From Salvator merianae (lineage: Eukaryota; Chordata; Lepidosauria; Squamata; Teiidae), in NCBI GenBank assembly GCA_003586115.2, contig QVOM02000021.1:8756248-8820247 (forward strand): DNA of 64,000 nt, written 5' to 3'. The notes under the pieces were generated by a model that was not told the DNA's origin, made no database searches, and saw only the letters and a program-made list of their open reading frames with translations. Made by a program: the position numbers and the translations under genes. Shown here in pieces: positions 42,091 through 52,594 of the stretch (its first letter is position 1; each line of letters starts with the position of its first letter).

Positions 42091-44319
42091 AGCACCCTTG
42101 TCTTATAGGGATTGGCTTTGTTACTTAAAGGGCTTGTATGTCTGACGTCCCCACCCTGCATATTTCTTTCTTGTATTCTACAGAGCCTTCTATATAAAAA
42201 GTCCTAAGAAAGTAATATTTCTTTATTAACAATGCTTGACTACTTCTTAGTGTTTCTTGCCATTTTTTATTGTTCTCATTTTGTTTTAAACTGATTTAGT
42301 TTATTGTGATCAAGCAAACTTAAACAAGATGTGATATTGGTGAAATAGATTGCTTTTCCAGGGGTGATTGGCATGAAACAAATCTGAACTCTAATTAAGT
42401 GTAATTTGTTTACAAATACCGATGTGATGAATTGCACATTTATCTCAAAGAACTCTGCTTTGCTGCCAGCTAATTTGGCAGCCATCTTGACTCTTTCCAA
42501 TTCTTTAAGTGCGCCAAGGTGGCATCACTGAAATTGTCGTATTTCATATTGTAATGACACAAAGTTTAATGGAAAACATTGAACGGAATATGCTTCACAG
42601 TTAATTAAAACTATTCAAGTTTTGTACCACGCCTGGTATCTGTGGCACTTTCATGCCACAATTGGCACAAATAGAAATTAGCAATATCAGTTTGCAGGTG
42701 ATGTGCTGCTCCTAGTGCACTGCAGTCCTACCCAAAACATCGCACAGGATCATTTAATGGAGTCATCTCAGAAGAACCAGATTTTGAAGACTCCATAAGG
42801 CTGCTGAGAACAGTGTCTTTGCATTGATAACTTCCTTCAGGCATGCAGGTGAACTAAATGTGCAGGTAGAAATTCTGCAGCCTCGTGACAACTAATGCTG
42901 CATTCACAGACAGTAAAAAATGTGTTTCAAAAGTGGCTGAGAGGTGGTAGCATCCACATGCTCCTGTCTTGCCTCTAATCTGTATTCCGAAGGAAGAGGA
43001 CCTCTAATGTCCACGCTCTATCTCCTCTAAGTCACTACTGAACCACTTTTTTTAAGGCATATGCATGGAGATCAAGGCTGTATTCACACTTTGGCAGCAT
43101 TGGATGCTTCAAAGCATAGATGCTCAATGCTGCCCAAGGGATGGAGTGTATGAAATGAGCCTTTTAAGAGCAGGCATGGCAAGATGTTCTCGCCACCACC
43201 ATGTCTCTACACAACATGGTGAGAGCTCCTGAGAGTGGTAGGCACCCTCAGAAAATTTAATCCCAACCTGTGGAAGAGGGTGTGTGCAGGCCCTTGTCAG
43301 AGTACTGTGTGGCAGAGGCTCTCCAGGCATTTGACTGCCATACCACTGGGGCCTGTTAAGGATGCCTGCTGTAGTATGTGAGGATGCTCACTAAGACACC
43401 AGATGCAGCATCAGTAAGGCCCCTCCACAGGACAAGGTTGCATCTCTACTTACTAATTGAGGCATCTACCACTGCCCAAGAAAGTGGTTGCTGCCACTGC
43501 ACCTCCATTTGTAGTGGCAGAAGGCACTTTGTGGTGACTGCAGAACCTAATTTTCAGGTATGATTGCTGACAGAATCCCTATTATTTCAGAGTGCAGTTT
43601 TGAACTCTGCGCAGAGGTACTTCTGTCCACCACTGGAAAGACACCTCCTCACTCAGACATGGAGATGTTTTTCAGCAGCAATCATGGATGCTTCTTCCAT
43701 GTGCCTCATAAGCTGCCTCACCAGGTAACTGGAGAGTTGGCAAGAGGCTGCTTTTTATTCCCAAGGGTACTTCCAGGTGTATTTGGGACACATTATTCAG
43801 CTGCAGTATTATCTGTTCTCTGAGGTACGAGAAATGAGCTTAAGTTGCTATAATGAATCCTCCCTGAGAGTAGCTACACACATCATACCTAAAGATGTGA
43901 TTGCGCCTCAGATGTTTAGTATTTAACTTTAAATCCATATTATCTGCAGAGTGCCTCTTTGCTCAGGAAGGTATTCTGACTTTTTTCAAGTGAAGCTGTT
44001 TTTAGGAGTGTACATATCCCACTTCTGCAAAGGTGTATTTACGTTGTTTCAGGAAAGTGTGAGAGGAGGTACTTTCCTGATCAAGACAACCAATCAGGGG
44101 GCAGGCGTCAGCCCCCTTTCCACAGTGTGGGAAACTTGCCTTGGATGTTCTTCCCAGGTTTTTTTTCCCTGTGTTTGCACTGCTGTGCTTCTGAGAAGCA
44201 TTATTACCTTTTGGAAAGAGCTGCTAACAGCCTTCTCACTGTTTGCCACAACATTTTAAGCTACCAGGGTTATGGAGTCCTGAAAAGGGGATGGGTGGCC
44301 CAGGGTTTGCAAGATTATG
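42091..44319. other. Mostly unannotated; 42230-42670 is repeat-poor
   Basis: 42230-42670 is AT-rich, repeat-free by eye and has homeodomain-like words ('ctaattaagtgtaa', 'agttaattaaaact'). Around 43090-43140 'ttcacactttggcagcattg' plus a hairpin (gcagcattg ... caatgctgc) resembles a diverged family-C end. The rest to 44319 shows no recognisable element. Confidence 0.3.
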
Positions 44320-44421
44320 CTGGAGTGCAACACTGCAACAGTTGATTCTGCCTTTGTGCTGGAGCACACAACTGCAACAGCCATTTCTACCTTTTTGATT
44401 GAGCACAAAACTGCAAATTGA
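44320..44421 (+). repeat. 39-bp tandem repeat, about 2.6 copies
   Basis: The unit runs 'ctggagtgcaacactgcaac' plus 'agttgattctgcctttgtg'. A second unit has 'ctggagcacacaactgcaac', and a third partial unit has 'gattgagcacaaaactgcaa'. Confidence 0.7.
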
Positions 44422-45126
44422 CAAGATACTTGAAGATTGAGAACTTGTGTGAACCAACCACTTCATTGGAGAGAAGAAATTTTCGACAGGATGTGATCGA
44501 GTTGGAGCTACTTCCTGCATGCTGGGCATGCTATATCCTTTGGTGTGTATAGATCACAAGCTTACTGAACATGTTTTTTTTACTGTGCTTTCCCTCCAGT
44601 TGTGGAGTGCAAGTGGAATTGATTACAAAGTAAGATGTAAGCCTTGTGTGTAATTAGGCTCTAAGCCAGCTTGGGGACTATGAACCTGATTGTTGGAGTC
44701 AGTAGCTAAGATTCAAAGGCATAGCTTGTTCACAGACCCATGGCCTGTTCTCATTAGATCCCTAAAGATCTTGTAATATATTTATGTCCTCAAGAGAGCA
44801 TGATGATGTACCACAGTGGTGTAGCTACTGTAGAGCAATATTGACTACTTGCTGTGGGACCAGTAAGCAAAGGAGCTGCCTTTTGGAGTGTGCAGGACTG
44901 CAGTTTCACCATCTTTCATGATGGTGGACAAATGTATATCGCTACAATAGATTGTGAGCGTGGGAGTGGCATAAAATTTAAACTCTGATTGGGTTAGATT
45001 TGGAAGAAGGAAGGCATGGAGGAGAGAGCCTGTGGTTTGTCAAGGAACAAGGAACAGGTGTGTGTGCATATATGGGGGGAGGAGACTAGTGACTAAGTAT
45101 GTTTGTGTGTGGAGTCGAGAAAGAGA
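44422..45126. other. Unannotated sequence
   Basis: No gene or repeat end recognised. Confidence 0.3.
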
Positions 45127-45129
45127 GTG

Positions 45130-45450
45130 GGCATTTCTGCACTTACCATCTTGCAGTGTGAATGCCAACCGCCTGTGCCATGACAGCAACCAGGGAAACA
45201 TCTGCAATTGTGCAGCTGCAGCTGTACAGCTCAGCCATACCACACAGCAGCGTTCGCACCTGGAAGTAGATGCGAACGCTGCATACCGGGAGCTGTCGAG
45301 TTGCTCCTGGTACCGCTGTGGAACACATTTTTGTGCTCCTCAGCTAATAGTGATTGGGAGCAGCTGAAGCTTGCTCCCAATCATGAGGGCTTCCACTCAG
45401 TGTGGATGCACTTCAGCAGGTGCTCACTAGTGAAAATTGCAAACAGGCCC
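45130..45450. mobile_element. Foldback MITE: A/B-type left end, C-type right end, AGT duplication
   Basis: The left end 'gggcatttctgcactt' is of the A/B type, the right end 'attgcaaacaggccc' of the C type. AGT flanks both (45127-45129, 45451-45453). The interior is family C: 'gttcgcacctggaag', 'accgctgtggaacacat', 'gattgggagcag' and 'agtgtggatgcact'. It is 321 bp. Confidence 0.75.
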
Positions 45451-46019
45451 AGTATATGTTTGAAGCAGTCTGGAAGGTGCATGAGAGGAGGAGGAAGAGA
45501 AGAGGAGTTTTCTTAGGAGTTTCTCCTGTCTGAAGGGACCTTACTGAACAGTTGCTGGCTGCCCTTCCTTCTCCAAGGGATCTCTTATAGTTAGTTCTTC
45601 TTTGACCCTGCTTTGGCTATTAATTGTCTACACTCAGTCCAAAACTTTTTTTTTTTTTTTTTTTAAAGAAACAGACCCTGAAATCATATGTGGGTGCATC
45701 TTGATTTCTTTGCCTGAGGTCCATTCTACCCTCCATACACCCCAGGCAAATAAGCTGCCCTCTCTTGCCCTTTACAAAGTAGAGAAGAGTAAGATTATAT
45801 TTACTGGACCTGCTCTTGAGCCATGTTTGGGTTTGGATTGAATTCGCCCTAAACAACTAGGTGTGTGGGACACACAATTATCTATGTTGCACTATCCCTG
45901 CATTCTGCCCACTTCAAGATCTAGTTGGAGATCATTATCCTATTCTTCCATGCAGTGATTAATTATGTGAAACAAAAATTAAAAGAAGCTACTATAAGAA
46001 AAATCTGACTTATATTGGA
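45451..46019. other. Unannotated sequence with a T20 run
   Basis: The homopolymer lies at 45646-45665. No gene or repeat end is recognised. Confidence 0.35.
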
Positions 46020-46126
46020 AGGTAGTGGCCATAATTAAGCTTTCCTGCTAACCACTTTGAGGTTTTGTAATGAGAAGCTGTATATATAAATGTTTTTAAA
46101 AATGATGATGATGATGATGATGATGC
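46020..46126 (+). repeat. LINE-like 3' tail with (GAT)n
   Basis: 'gctaaccactttgaggtttt' and 'agaagctgtatatataaatg' are followed by A-rich text and (GAT)8 at 46102-46125. The layout matches a LINE or SINE 3' end. The minus-strand copy at 56739-56830 has the same arrangement of ATAAAT followed by (GAT)n. Confidence 0.45.
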
Positions 46127-46595
46127 ACAAGCTTACAGTAGGAACCTAGCTGCCTTACCTTTTTAGCTAGCTTTTATATATGGATGTGAGGATCAGATTT
46201 GTGGATTTAGCAAAAGACTTTTCCACCTTTCTCCTTATAATTTGTTCACTGCCTTAATTTGTTCACTGTTATAGCACTGTTAATATGCCTCATGATGCAG
46301 TAGGTATGCTGGAAGAGTGTGAGATCCACATAACCCCACACTCTTCTAGCTCATGTGCCAAACATGAGCACTCCTAAGAGTGCTGTAAATGTACCGAAGG
46401 AGTAAGTGCAGGAATAAGCCTGTGTCTGCGCTTATCGTCATACTTCTGACATGCTGCTGGAATTGATGTGTGGACTTACCTTAGTACACATTTTTTGGGC
46501 CAGTTAACACATGCTGGTGTTTTGAAAACACAAGAAATGGCCTGCTTTGGGGGCCATTTCCTGGCTGGAAACTTTGCAGTCAGGGAAAGAAAGTT
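46127..46595. other. Unannotated sequence hosting the solo LTR
   Basis: 'tttgttcactgccttaattt' followed by 'gttcactgtta' at 46241 is a small duplication. No gene recognised. Confidence 0.3.
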
Positions 46596-46600
46596 CCCTG

Positions 46601-47136
46601 TGTGATGGTTTGGGTGATGTAGCTTTAAGGGGTTTTAAGCTGGCTGATGCAATATGCTGTAATATCAGGAGGAGAGGGATATAAATGAGGGATGGATAGG
46701 AATAGAAGGGGGTAGGAGAGAAAGAGAGACGGAAGCGAGTGAGAGACGGAGGACTGGAGTGTTACGTTCGGGAGGAGAGTGAGAGACGGAGGCTTGGGAG
46801 ATGGTGAGCCGACAACGGATGGAGAAGTGAGTGCCAGAGACCAGAGTGGAGCTGAAAGAGACTTGGAGCAGCAACCAAAAGACTGGAGAGAGAGAAAAGA
46901 CTGTGAAGGAGTGAGCCAAAGAAAGAACGGCTGCTATTCACGGGAAAAGGCGAAGAAGAGAGACTTGGTGGGAAAGAAGCGGATAGTTGTAAATAGTTGT
47001 AAACAGACTTTAGTGGGTAGTTTCACACCTTACTTTTGTAAATACAAACTTTTCACAAAGAAACAAAACTGGCTGCAGTGTTTCCTTCCGTCTGAGCAAA
47101 CCTGCATCACATTTATCAAAAAACGAACCCGTCACA
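46601..47136 (+). mobile_element. Solo LTR (536 bp)
   Basis: It begins TGTGATGG and ends CGTCACA, an imperfect TG...CA inverted terminus. It is flanked by the 5-bp direct repeat CCCTG (46596-46600 and 47137-47141). A TATA box (tataaat, 46680-46686) is well placed for a U3 promoter. It is followed by an unusually purine-rich stretch of GAGA/GACGGA words (about 46700-46980) and then 'gtaaatagttgtaaacagac'. No internal region, primer-binding site or second LTR is present. Ty3-like versus ERV origin cannot be told from this alone. Plus orientation is inferred from the TATA box. Confidence 0.8.
46680..46686 (+). promoter_or_regulatory. TATA box of the solo LTR
   Basis: The word tataaat lies 79 bases into the LTR, in context 'agggatataaatgaggg'. 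It could start transcription into the purine-rich segment, but there is no evidence it is active. Confidence 0.5.
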
Positions 47137-47141
47137 CCCTG

Positions 47142-47444
47142 GCTGTGCTGTTTGCCTGGCTGGGAGTAGCATCATGTGAGGAGCACAAAGTTGCTTGTGG
47201 CGCTCTTCCTACACAGCTGCCAGGCAGCCTATGAAGTCGCTGCCTTAATTACTTTTTCTGTTTGTGGCACAACTGTCCTTTACAAAGCCACTTCCTAGCA
47301 TTACTTAAGAAAGATTGGTTGTGGTTTCATCAGTGGAAGCTAATAACTGGATGGATCCCAACTGCATGTAGAATTAAGTACAATAGTTAGACACTTAATG
47401 AGCAGGTACAGAATGAAAAACACTAGCCAGTTTTTAGTATGTAG
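47142..47444. other. Unannotated sequence
   Basis: No gene or repeat end recognised between the solo LTR and the foldback element. Confidence 0.3.
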
Positions 47445-48074
47445 GGGTGTTTTTGCACTTACCACCTTAGAATGGGATAATTATGCACCATGGCCCTGGT
47501 GGTTACCATAGCAGCAGCTGGTCGCTTCCCAGCTGCTGCCATGGTAAGCATCAGGCAAGGCTACGAGCATTTGCATTGCAAACGTTTGTAGCCTGCTTCA
47601 GGTAAGTAGTAGAGCCATGCAGTGCGGATAGTGTCCACACTGTGTGGTCAATATCATGACACTATCCGCACTGCATGGCTCTACTACTTACCTGAAGCAG
47701 GCTACAAACGTTTGCAATGCAAATGCTCGTAGCCTTGCCTGATGCTTACCATGGCAGCAGCTGGGAAGCGACCAGCTGCTGCTATGGTAACCACCAGGGC
47801 CATGGTGCATGCAGGCACTTGCAGGTGCAATTGCATAGGCCCGGTTGCTGCCCAGGGTGTGGCAGTCAAGGTTCAAGGTAAGTGTGAACACACTTTACTG
47901 GGTGCTGACTGTCAGCTCCTGGTAAAGCTGTGGAGCATTAATTTGTGCTCCACAGCTAGGAGTGATCGGGAGCAGCGTTATGCTGCTCCTGGCCACTTGG
48001 GACTCTGCAAAGTGCAGAAGCACTTTGCTAGCGAGCGTTCTTGACGCTTGCTAGCAAAAAGTGCAAACAGGCCC
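47445..48074. mobile_element. Foldback MITE family C, palindrome-expanded copy 9, TAG duplication
   Basis: The left end 'gggtgtttttgcactta' and right end 'agtgcaaacaggccc' are flanked by TAG (47442-47444, 48075-48077). The right 260 bp are a standard family-C body ('gcactttactgggtgctg', 'gctgtggagcattaatttgt', 'tgctgctcctgg', 'tttgctagcgagcgttc'). The left part has been replaced by an inverted duplicate, producing the palindrome annotated separately. At 630 bp it is the largest uninterrupted family-C copy in the window. Confidence 0.85.
47483..47810. repeat. Perfect palindrome, 152-nt arms, 24-nt spacer
   Basis: Arm 47483-47634 and arm 47659-47810 are exact reverse complements by base-by-base reading. 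The spacer 47635-47658 itself contains ccacactgtgtgg, a small palindrome. Each arm carries family-C sequence ('ctgctgccatggtaagcatc', 'cctgcttcaggtaagtagt'). In RNA this would form a near-perfect 152-bp hairpin. Confidence 0.92.
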
Positions 48075-48077
48075 TAG

Positions 48078-48890
48078 ATGTCTTCAGAAATACGTCTGCA
48101 CCTTCAATAGGGTCTAACATCCCTCTTTCTCCTGGTAACCCTACAGCTGCAGTACTATGTTAAGTGTTGTGTAGAAGACACTGATCCTCTTCTTCTTCCT
48201 TGGTTGACCTCTGAACTTTGGGGGTTGCAGGGTTAACTGTGTAAAATGAAATAGGCCAGAACTGGAACAAAAGAGCCTTTTGTTGGGCTGCAGGGAAGGG
48301 AATGATAGGCAGTGTTTCTGAAGGCAGTGTTTCAAAAATTAAACTCAGATCCCAGCATTTTTGGTTGCATCTGGAAACAAGGAGAACAGCATTGATCTAG
48401 CAGAGGCAATCTTAGTACGATTGATAAATGTTGAGTTTCTGCCTGTGTCTAGCCAAAGTCCAGGGTTTGCTCTATTTTCACAGAGGGAATGTTGGTTTTG
48501 AGGACGGGACCTTGTAAAGGGATTGGAATTGCTTGGGAACTGGGCACTGATTATTCAGAGCAAAAGTTTTCAGTTATCAGAAAGTAATTAGCTGGTGCCT
48601 TTGCTTTCATGAATTTAGCCCAATATTTCTTTCTCAGGCTAACAAGGAGCCTGTGGTCTTTCAGAGGTTGCTGAACAACAATTCCAGCTTATTCCTGACT
48701 CCTGGCCATGCTCTCTGGTTCTGAAAGGGTTGGAACTGAACAACACAGGGCGGGCCACAGGTTCCCTTCTCATAGTTTAAGCTTTCAGTCCCTAGCAGTT
48801 TATGGCTGTTCACAAATGAATCAAATTGCAGCCATTTTGTCCCTCAGTCAGAATAGTCCCTGATATACATTCAAACATGCATTCAAACAT
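48078..48890. other. Unannotated sequence
   Basis: No gene or repeat end recognised. Confidence 0.3.
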
Positions 48891-48892
48891 TG

Positions 48893-49148
48893 TACAGATT
48901 CAGGGAGGTCAGATGTATCAATGGCTACTAGAATGGATGCCTAGGTACTGCTTCCAGGTAGGAAAGACAGGCAGGGTGCCTGTAAAATCCATTTACAGGG
49001 AGTCTAGAACAGGTGAAGTTTTTGCCTTTTTATTCTGCTTGAGAATGCCCAGAAGCAGTTGGTGGGCCACTGTGTGAAACAGGTTGCTGGATTAGATGGG
49101 CCATGGTCTGATCCAGCATGGCTCCTCTTATGTTCTTACATTCTTATG
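48893..49148 (+). mobile_element. CR1 3' end with tandem tail
   Basis: It is collinear in plus orientation with the reverse of 1766-2000 and 21987-22210. It has 'atggctactagaatggatgc', 'ttctgcttgagaatgcccag', 'ggtgggccactgtgtgaaac' and 'tctgatccagcatggctcct', then the tail 'cttatgttcttacattcttatg'-like octamer repeats (49128-49148). The tail is the CR1 hallmark. Confidence 0.85.
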
Positions 49149-49724
49149 ATATCATCATCACTCAATATTTGAGAAGATCTGCCAAAATGGTAGAGATCTC
49201 AAAATTTGCAGATATTGAGAGAGCCAGAAAATGATTCCCCTGTTGCTTGAGAAAAAGGGTGGAAAACCTACACGTTCTGGGGTCAAACTCACAGATACCA
49301 AGTTCACCACCATCTTGATTTATGCACAGCAAAGAAATGTCGCAATCAGTTGTATATGAAATTACAAATAGAAAATGTAGTCTAGTAGTACAGGGGATGG
49401 ATAACAAGCTTTGTATTCCTGTGTGTCCATCTGATGGTACTGGAATTGTGAACAGCCCTAAGCCCATTTCCCTCTCTTTACTGGGTTGGCAAGAAAAGCT
49501 TCTACCAGCTGCTTCAGTGCTCACATTTTTGCTAGCTATTTTCAGTAAATTAACATTGTTTGTCTAGCAATACATACTTGCATTCATGTGAAATTTCTGA
49601 TTAGCCACTGTTCTTTGGCCCCTTCATTGATAACAATTGCCTGATAATTGCTTACAGCTGGATTTGAGAACGGCCTGATGGGAATTGCATAGCAAAGTGC
49701 AACTGTACTGCAGATTTCTTCCAA
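49149..49724. other. Unannotated sequence
   Basis: No gene or repeat end recognised; the 120-residue frame at 49162-49524 has no domain. Confidence 0.3.
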
Positions 49725-49725
49725 C

Positions 49726-49925
49726 ACTGGTTGTTGTTGTTGTTGTTGCTGGGTACCACCGAGCTGTGACCAACTCCTGGTTGACTCCATGGAACCTCTA
49801 TGCAGTTTTCTTGGCAGAGATACAGGAGTGGTTTGCCATTGCCTACTTCTGGGGAAATGCTGAAGATCAAACTGTTGACCCTCTGCTTTCTAGGCAGTTT
49901 GCTCTTCCACTGAACTGCAGCCACT
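49726..49925 (-). mobile_element. Sauria-type SINE, copy 1
   Basis: On the minus strand the head (from about 49925) reads 'cagtggaagagcaaactgcc', a worn tRNA A-box, with 'ggtcaacagtttgatc' as B-box. The body has 'gcaatggcaaaccactcctg' and 'tctgccaagaaaactgcata'. The tail has 'gagttggtcacagctcgg' and (AAC)n, seen as (GTT)n at 49729-49747. The tRNA-related head with a BovB-like tail is the Sauria SINE layout, which is a squamate marker. Confidence 0.75.
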
Positions 49926-51639
49926 TCCTTCTTCTAATACTACCTGGGCTAAATATTTATGAAGTTTCTCTTGATTCTCTGACCTGTTCTTCTTGTTTCC
50001 TTCCTATTGTCTCAACTATTCATTTATTAGGATGTTTATAAGCAGCACATTTATTGGGTTTGAATGCATATAATGCTTTACAGTAGTGCCCAGCACCTAG
50101 AGCAGTACAAGAAGTATCTGGAAGCTCCAAATGTGGATTTATTGAGCTTCTTTGAAACCCCAAACATGCAGCATAATGCTCTTTAGACAGATGTATGAGC
50201 ATCCTGGGAGCTGATGAAGAGGTGGAAGTTCCCGTGGGCACCTATAATTTGCTTCACAGTGGCTGCTCCTTGTTGTCGGGTCACTGCTGTGAGGAAACTT
50301 CCTTTGCAGCCATGAAGTTTCTGCCTGGGCTGATATGTGAAGTACCGCAAGTATATATGGAAATTGGCTAGTTTTTGGTGCACTAAACAGTGGCCTGGGC
50401 AGTATCAGTCCTCCTGAGTTGCTCCTTTCTCCCTGTGCATCCACATTGAGGGGCAGTATCATACGTTGCCTGAAGCAACTTTGAACTCCTTCAACTGGGG
50501 TTATCATTTAAGTTGTTCTGGACAGTGTTTGGGGCAGTACAGGGGCCGGTAGTGGGTGACCCATCTCCCAGGTTGTTGGGGAGGAGCTAGCACCCATGTA
50601 GATGATGCCTTAGTTTTGATATAAAAAAATGTCTGGATCTGTGATCCCCCCAGCCACAGTTCAGAAAATGGTGACAGTTCAGACTATGGTTATCATGCAA
50701 AGACGCAAAGACCATAGGGTGACAAAACTGCATTGTTACAAACATTTCTCTGACCTTGTGTATAGCAGGATTGTGTACACAAAAGAAAAAGTATGTATGG
50801 ACTTAGGGACTCTGAACTATGCAACTGTTTGGGCGTTCTGGTCATTGTTTATTCAAGGAAGGCACCTGGAATGCACTGCAAAGGAAAGGCATCTTGGAAG
50901 AAAAGGCAAACCCCATTTTAAAACGAGAATTTTTCCTTCATCCCCCTACCTTTCCAAACTTCATTCTAGAACAGAAGTTGTTTCCTGTAAACAGGAAAAC
51001 CCTCAAGGGACCCTCTCCTCTTTCCATTTTCCTTTTCCTGCGGAAGACTCTCCTGGGAGAAGATTTTGAGGGTGAGAACCACTTTTTGTTGCCCTTGCCT
51101 GTTTTTTTCCTAGTGAGAATAGTGCTTTGTGGGTGAATTGTAGGAGCAGATTGGGTGGTGGGCAACTCTGTCTGGAATCCAAAGCTGAGATGGTTAGAAA
51201 ATGGGGTGGAAATATTTTATTGGTTAAGCTGGGAGGAGTGGGCATTGGACAACCGTGAAAACCCAGAGACAGCTGTTAGAATTGTTGGTGATCTTTGTTA
51301 GATTGCACCACATACACATGCAGGGAGACCAAGAAACTTGCTGCTTCCACTCAGCACAGCAGCACTCTTTAAACTTCCCTCCTTGCCCTTGTGTTGCTCC
51401 ACTATAACTTCACACACCAACCAATTGCAATCTACTTTAGAGCAGTTCATTACACAAACCTGTTAGCCTTAAAGATCTTGCTGGAATAACTGGAGAGGAA
51501 TTATTCCCCCCCAAATCCAGTTTATTTCTTCTTCTTGTTTCAGCATCTGAGATGCGAGCCTCAATTGCCCGAATATGGAAAAGATGTAGTTAGACTATCT
51601 TTTTAGAAGTTGAGAGGCACACTGTATGATGATTGGATG
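49926..51639. other. Unannotated sequence
   Basis: No gene is supported. The 146-residue frame at 50629-51069 overlaps another in a second frame and shows no domain. 50280-50620 contains GC-richer text that may be an unidentified DNA repeat. Confidence 0.3.
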
Positions 51640-52080
51640 GAAGCCAGCTTAAAAAAAAAGTGCAATATACTGCCATATTGACATCCCTGTGTCTATCTCC
51701 AGATGGCAAGAGGCATTGCAGGATCTAAAGAAGATCCTGCAATTGCCTCTTGCTGGCTCCCAGCAGATGTGAAAAGCAGTTGTAGGCTTAGCTCCCCTTA
51801 CCTGGATGTCTTCTGGGAGCAGCCAAAATGAAGTCAAATTGTACAGCTGGAAAGCCAGCCAAGCCCTTGCCCCACTTCCTTTGTTATTTTTCACACACTT
51901 GACCAGCTTCCAGCTTTATTTTGGAAGCTCCCAGCAGACATCCGGGTAAGGGGAACGATTATGGGAAGCCTGGCATTGCTGCTGGGTTTTTCACAATACT
52001 GATATACAGGTTATGCACTGACTAATATACTGGGAGTGCCATTATCGCTTCTGGCATTCCCAATATAGTCCCAGGACAAG
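51640..52080. repeat. Hairpin repeat family G, copy 2
   Basis: The inverted pair at 51703-51753 is 'gcaagaggcattgcaggatc' facing 'gatcctgcaattgcctcttg'. A second pair at 52025-52068 is 'actgggagtgccatt'/'ggcattcccaatatagt'. Related text lies at 33760-34040 and 25100-25355. Confidence 0.5.
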
Positions 52081-52389
52081 TATGGGTTTTAGCCTGCATC
52101 TGGAGTTACCCTGTGTGTCTGGTTCTGAAATCTTGACAGCTACTTCATGTCTCAAAAGTCAGTTTCCACTGTGTGCAAATTAATTTGATTTGTACAGTTT
52201 TAATGCTGGGACATGAAAGCCCAATTAATTTAACATGAATAGTTTTTGTTTTCTATAGGAAGACAAATAAACCATGGTTTTAATAGGATACTTTGTTTCT
52301 TTATGGTGATATGTTTCTTTATGTAACTCTACATGGCAATTTTCCTTACTTTTGCTCCCTTCTAACTTTCAGTCAAAGGCAGAGCATTT

Positions 52390-52588
52390 TATTGTTGGGT
52401 ACCACTGAGTCATGACCGACTCTTGGTTGACTGCATGGGCACCTCCATGGCCCTCTATACAATTTTTTTTGGCAGAGATACAGAAGTGGTTTGCCATTGC
52501 CTGTTTCCAGGGAGAGGCTGGGGGTCAAACTGGCAACCCTCTGCTTTCCGGGCAGGTTGCTCTACCACTGTGCTATGACCACTCCCAG
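52390..52588 (-). mobile_element. Sauria-type SINE, copy 2
   Basis: On the minus strand it starts with 'catagcacagtggtagagca' (A-box TAGCnnAGTGG) and carries 'gggttgccagtttgacc' (B-box). The body has 'gcaatggcaaaccacttctg', and it ends 'gagtcggtcatgactcagtg' before a short AACAATAAA tail. 'gcattt' occurs at 52384-52389 and 52589-52594, a likely target duplication. It is better preserved than copy 1. Confidence 0.85.
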
Positions 52589-52594
52589 GCATTT

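Noticed and set aside
46779..47234. 151-residue plus-strand open frame
   Set aside because: It runs through the purine-rich solo LTR and out past the target duplication; no domain, and composition explains the openness.
47483..47810. CRISPR array or inverted-repeat origin
   Set aside because: There is a single palindrome with no regularly spaced direct repeats, and the DNA is vertebrate with transposon context.
50629..51069. 146-residue open frame
   Set aside because: A second frame (50819-51136) is open across the same bases; no domain or exon-like splice context was convincing.
52540..52588. Possible tRNA gene
   Set aside because: A- and B-box words are present, but they form the head of a SINE; no cloverleaf or terminator structure follows.
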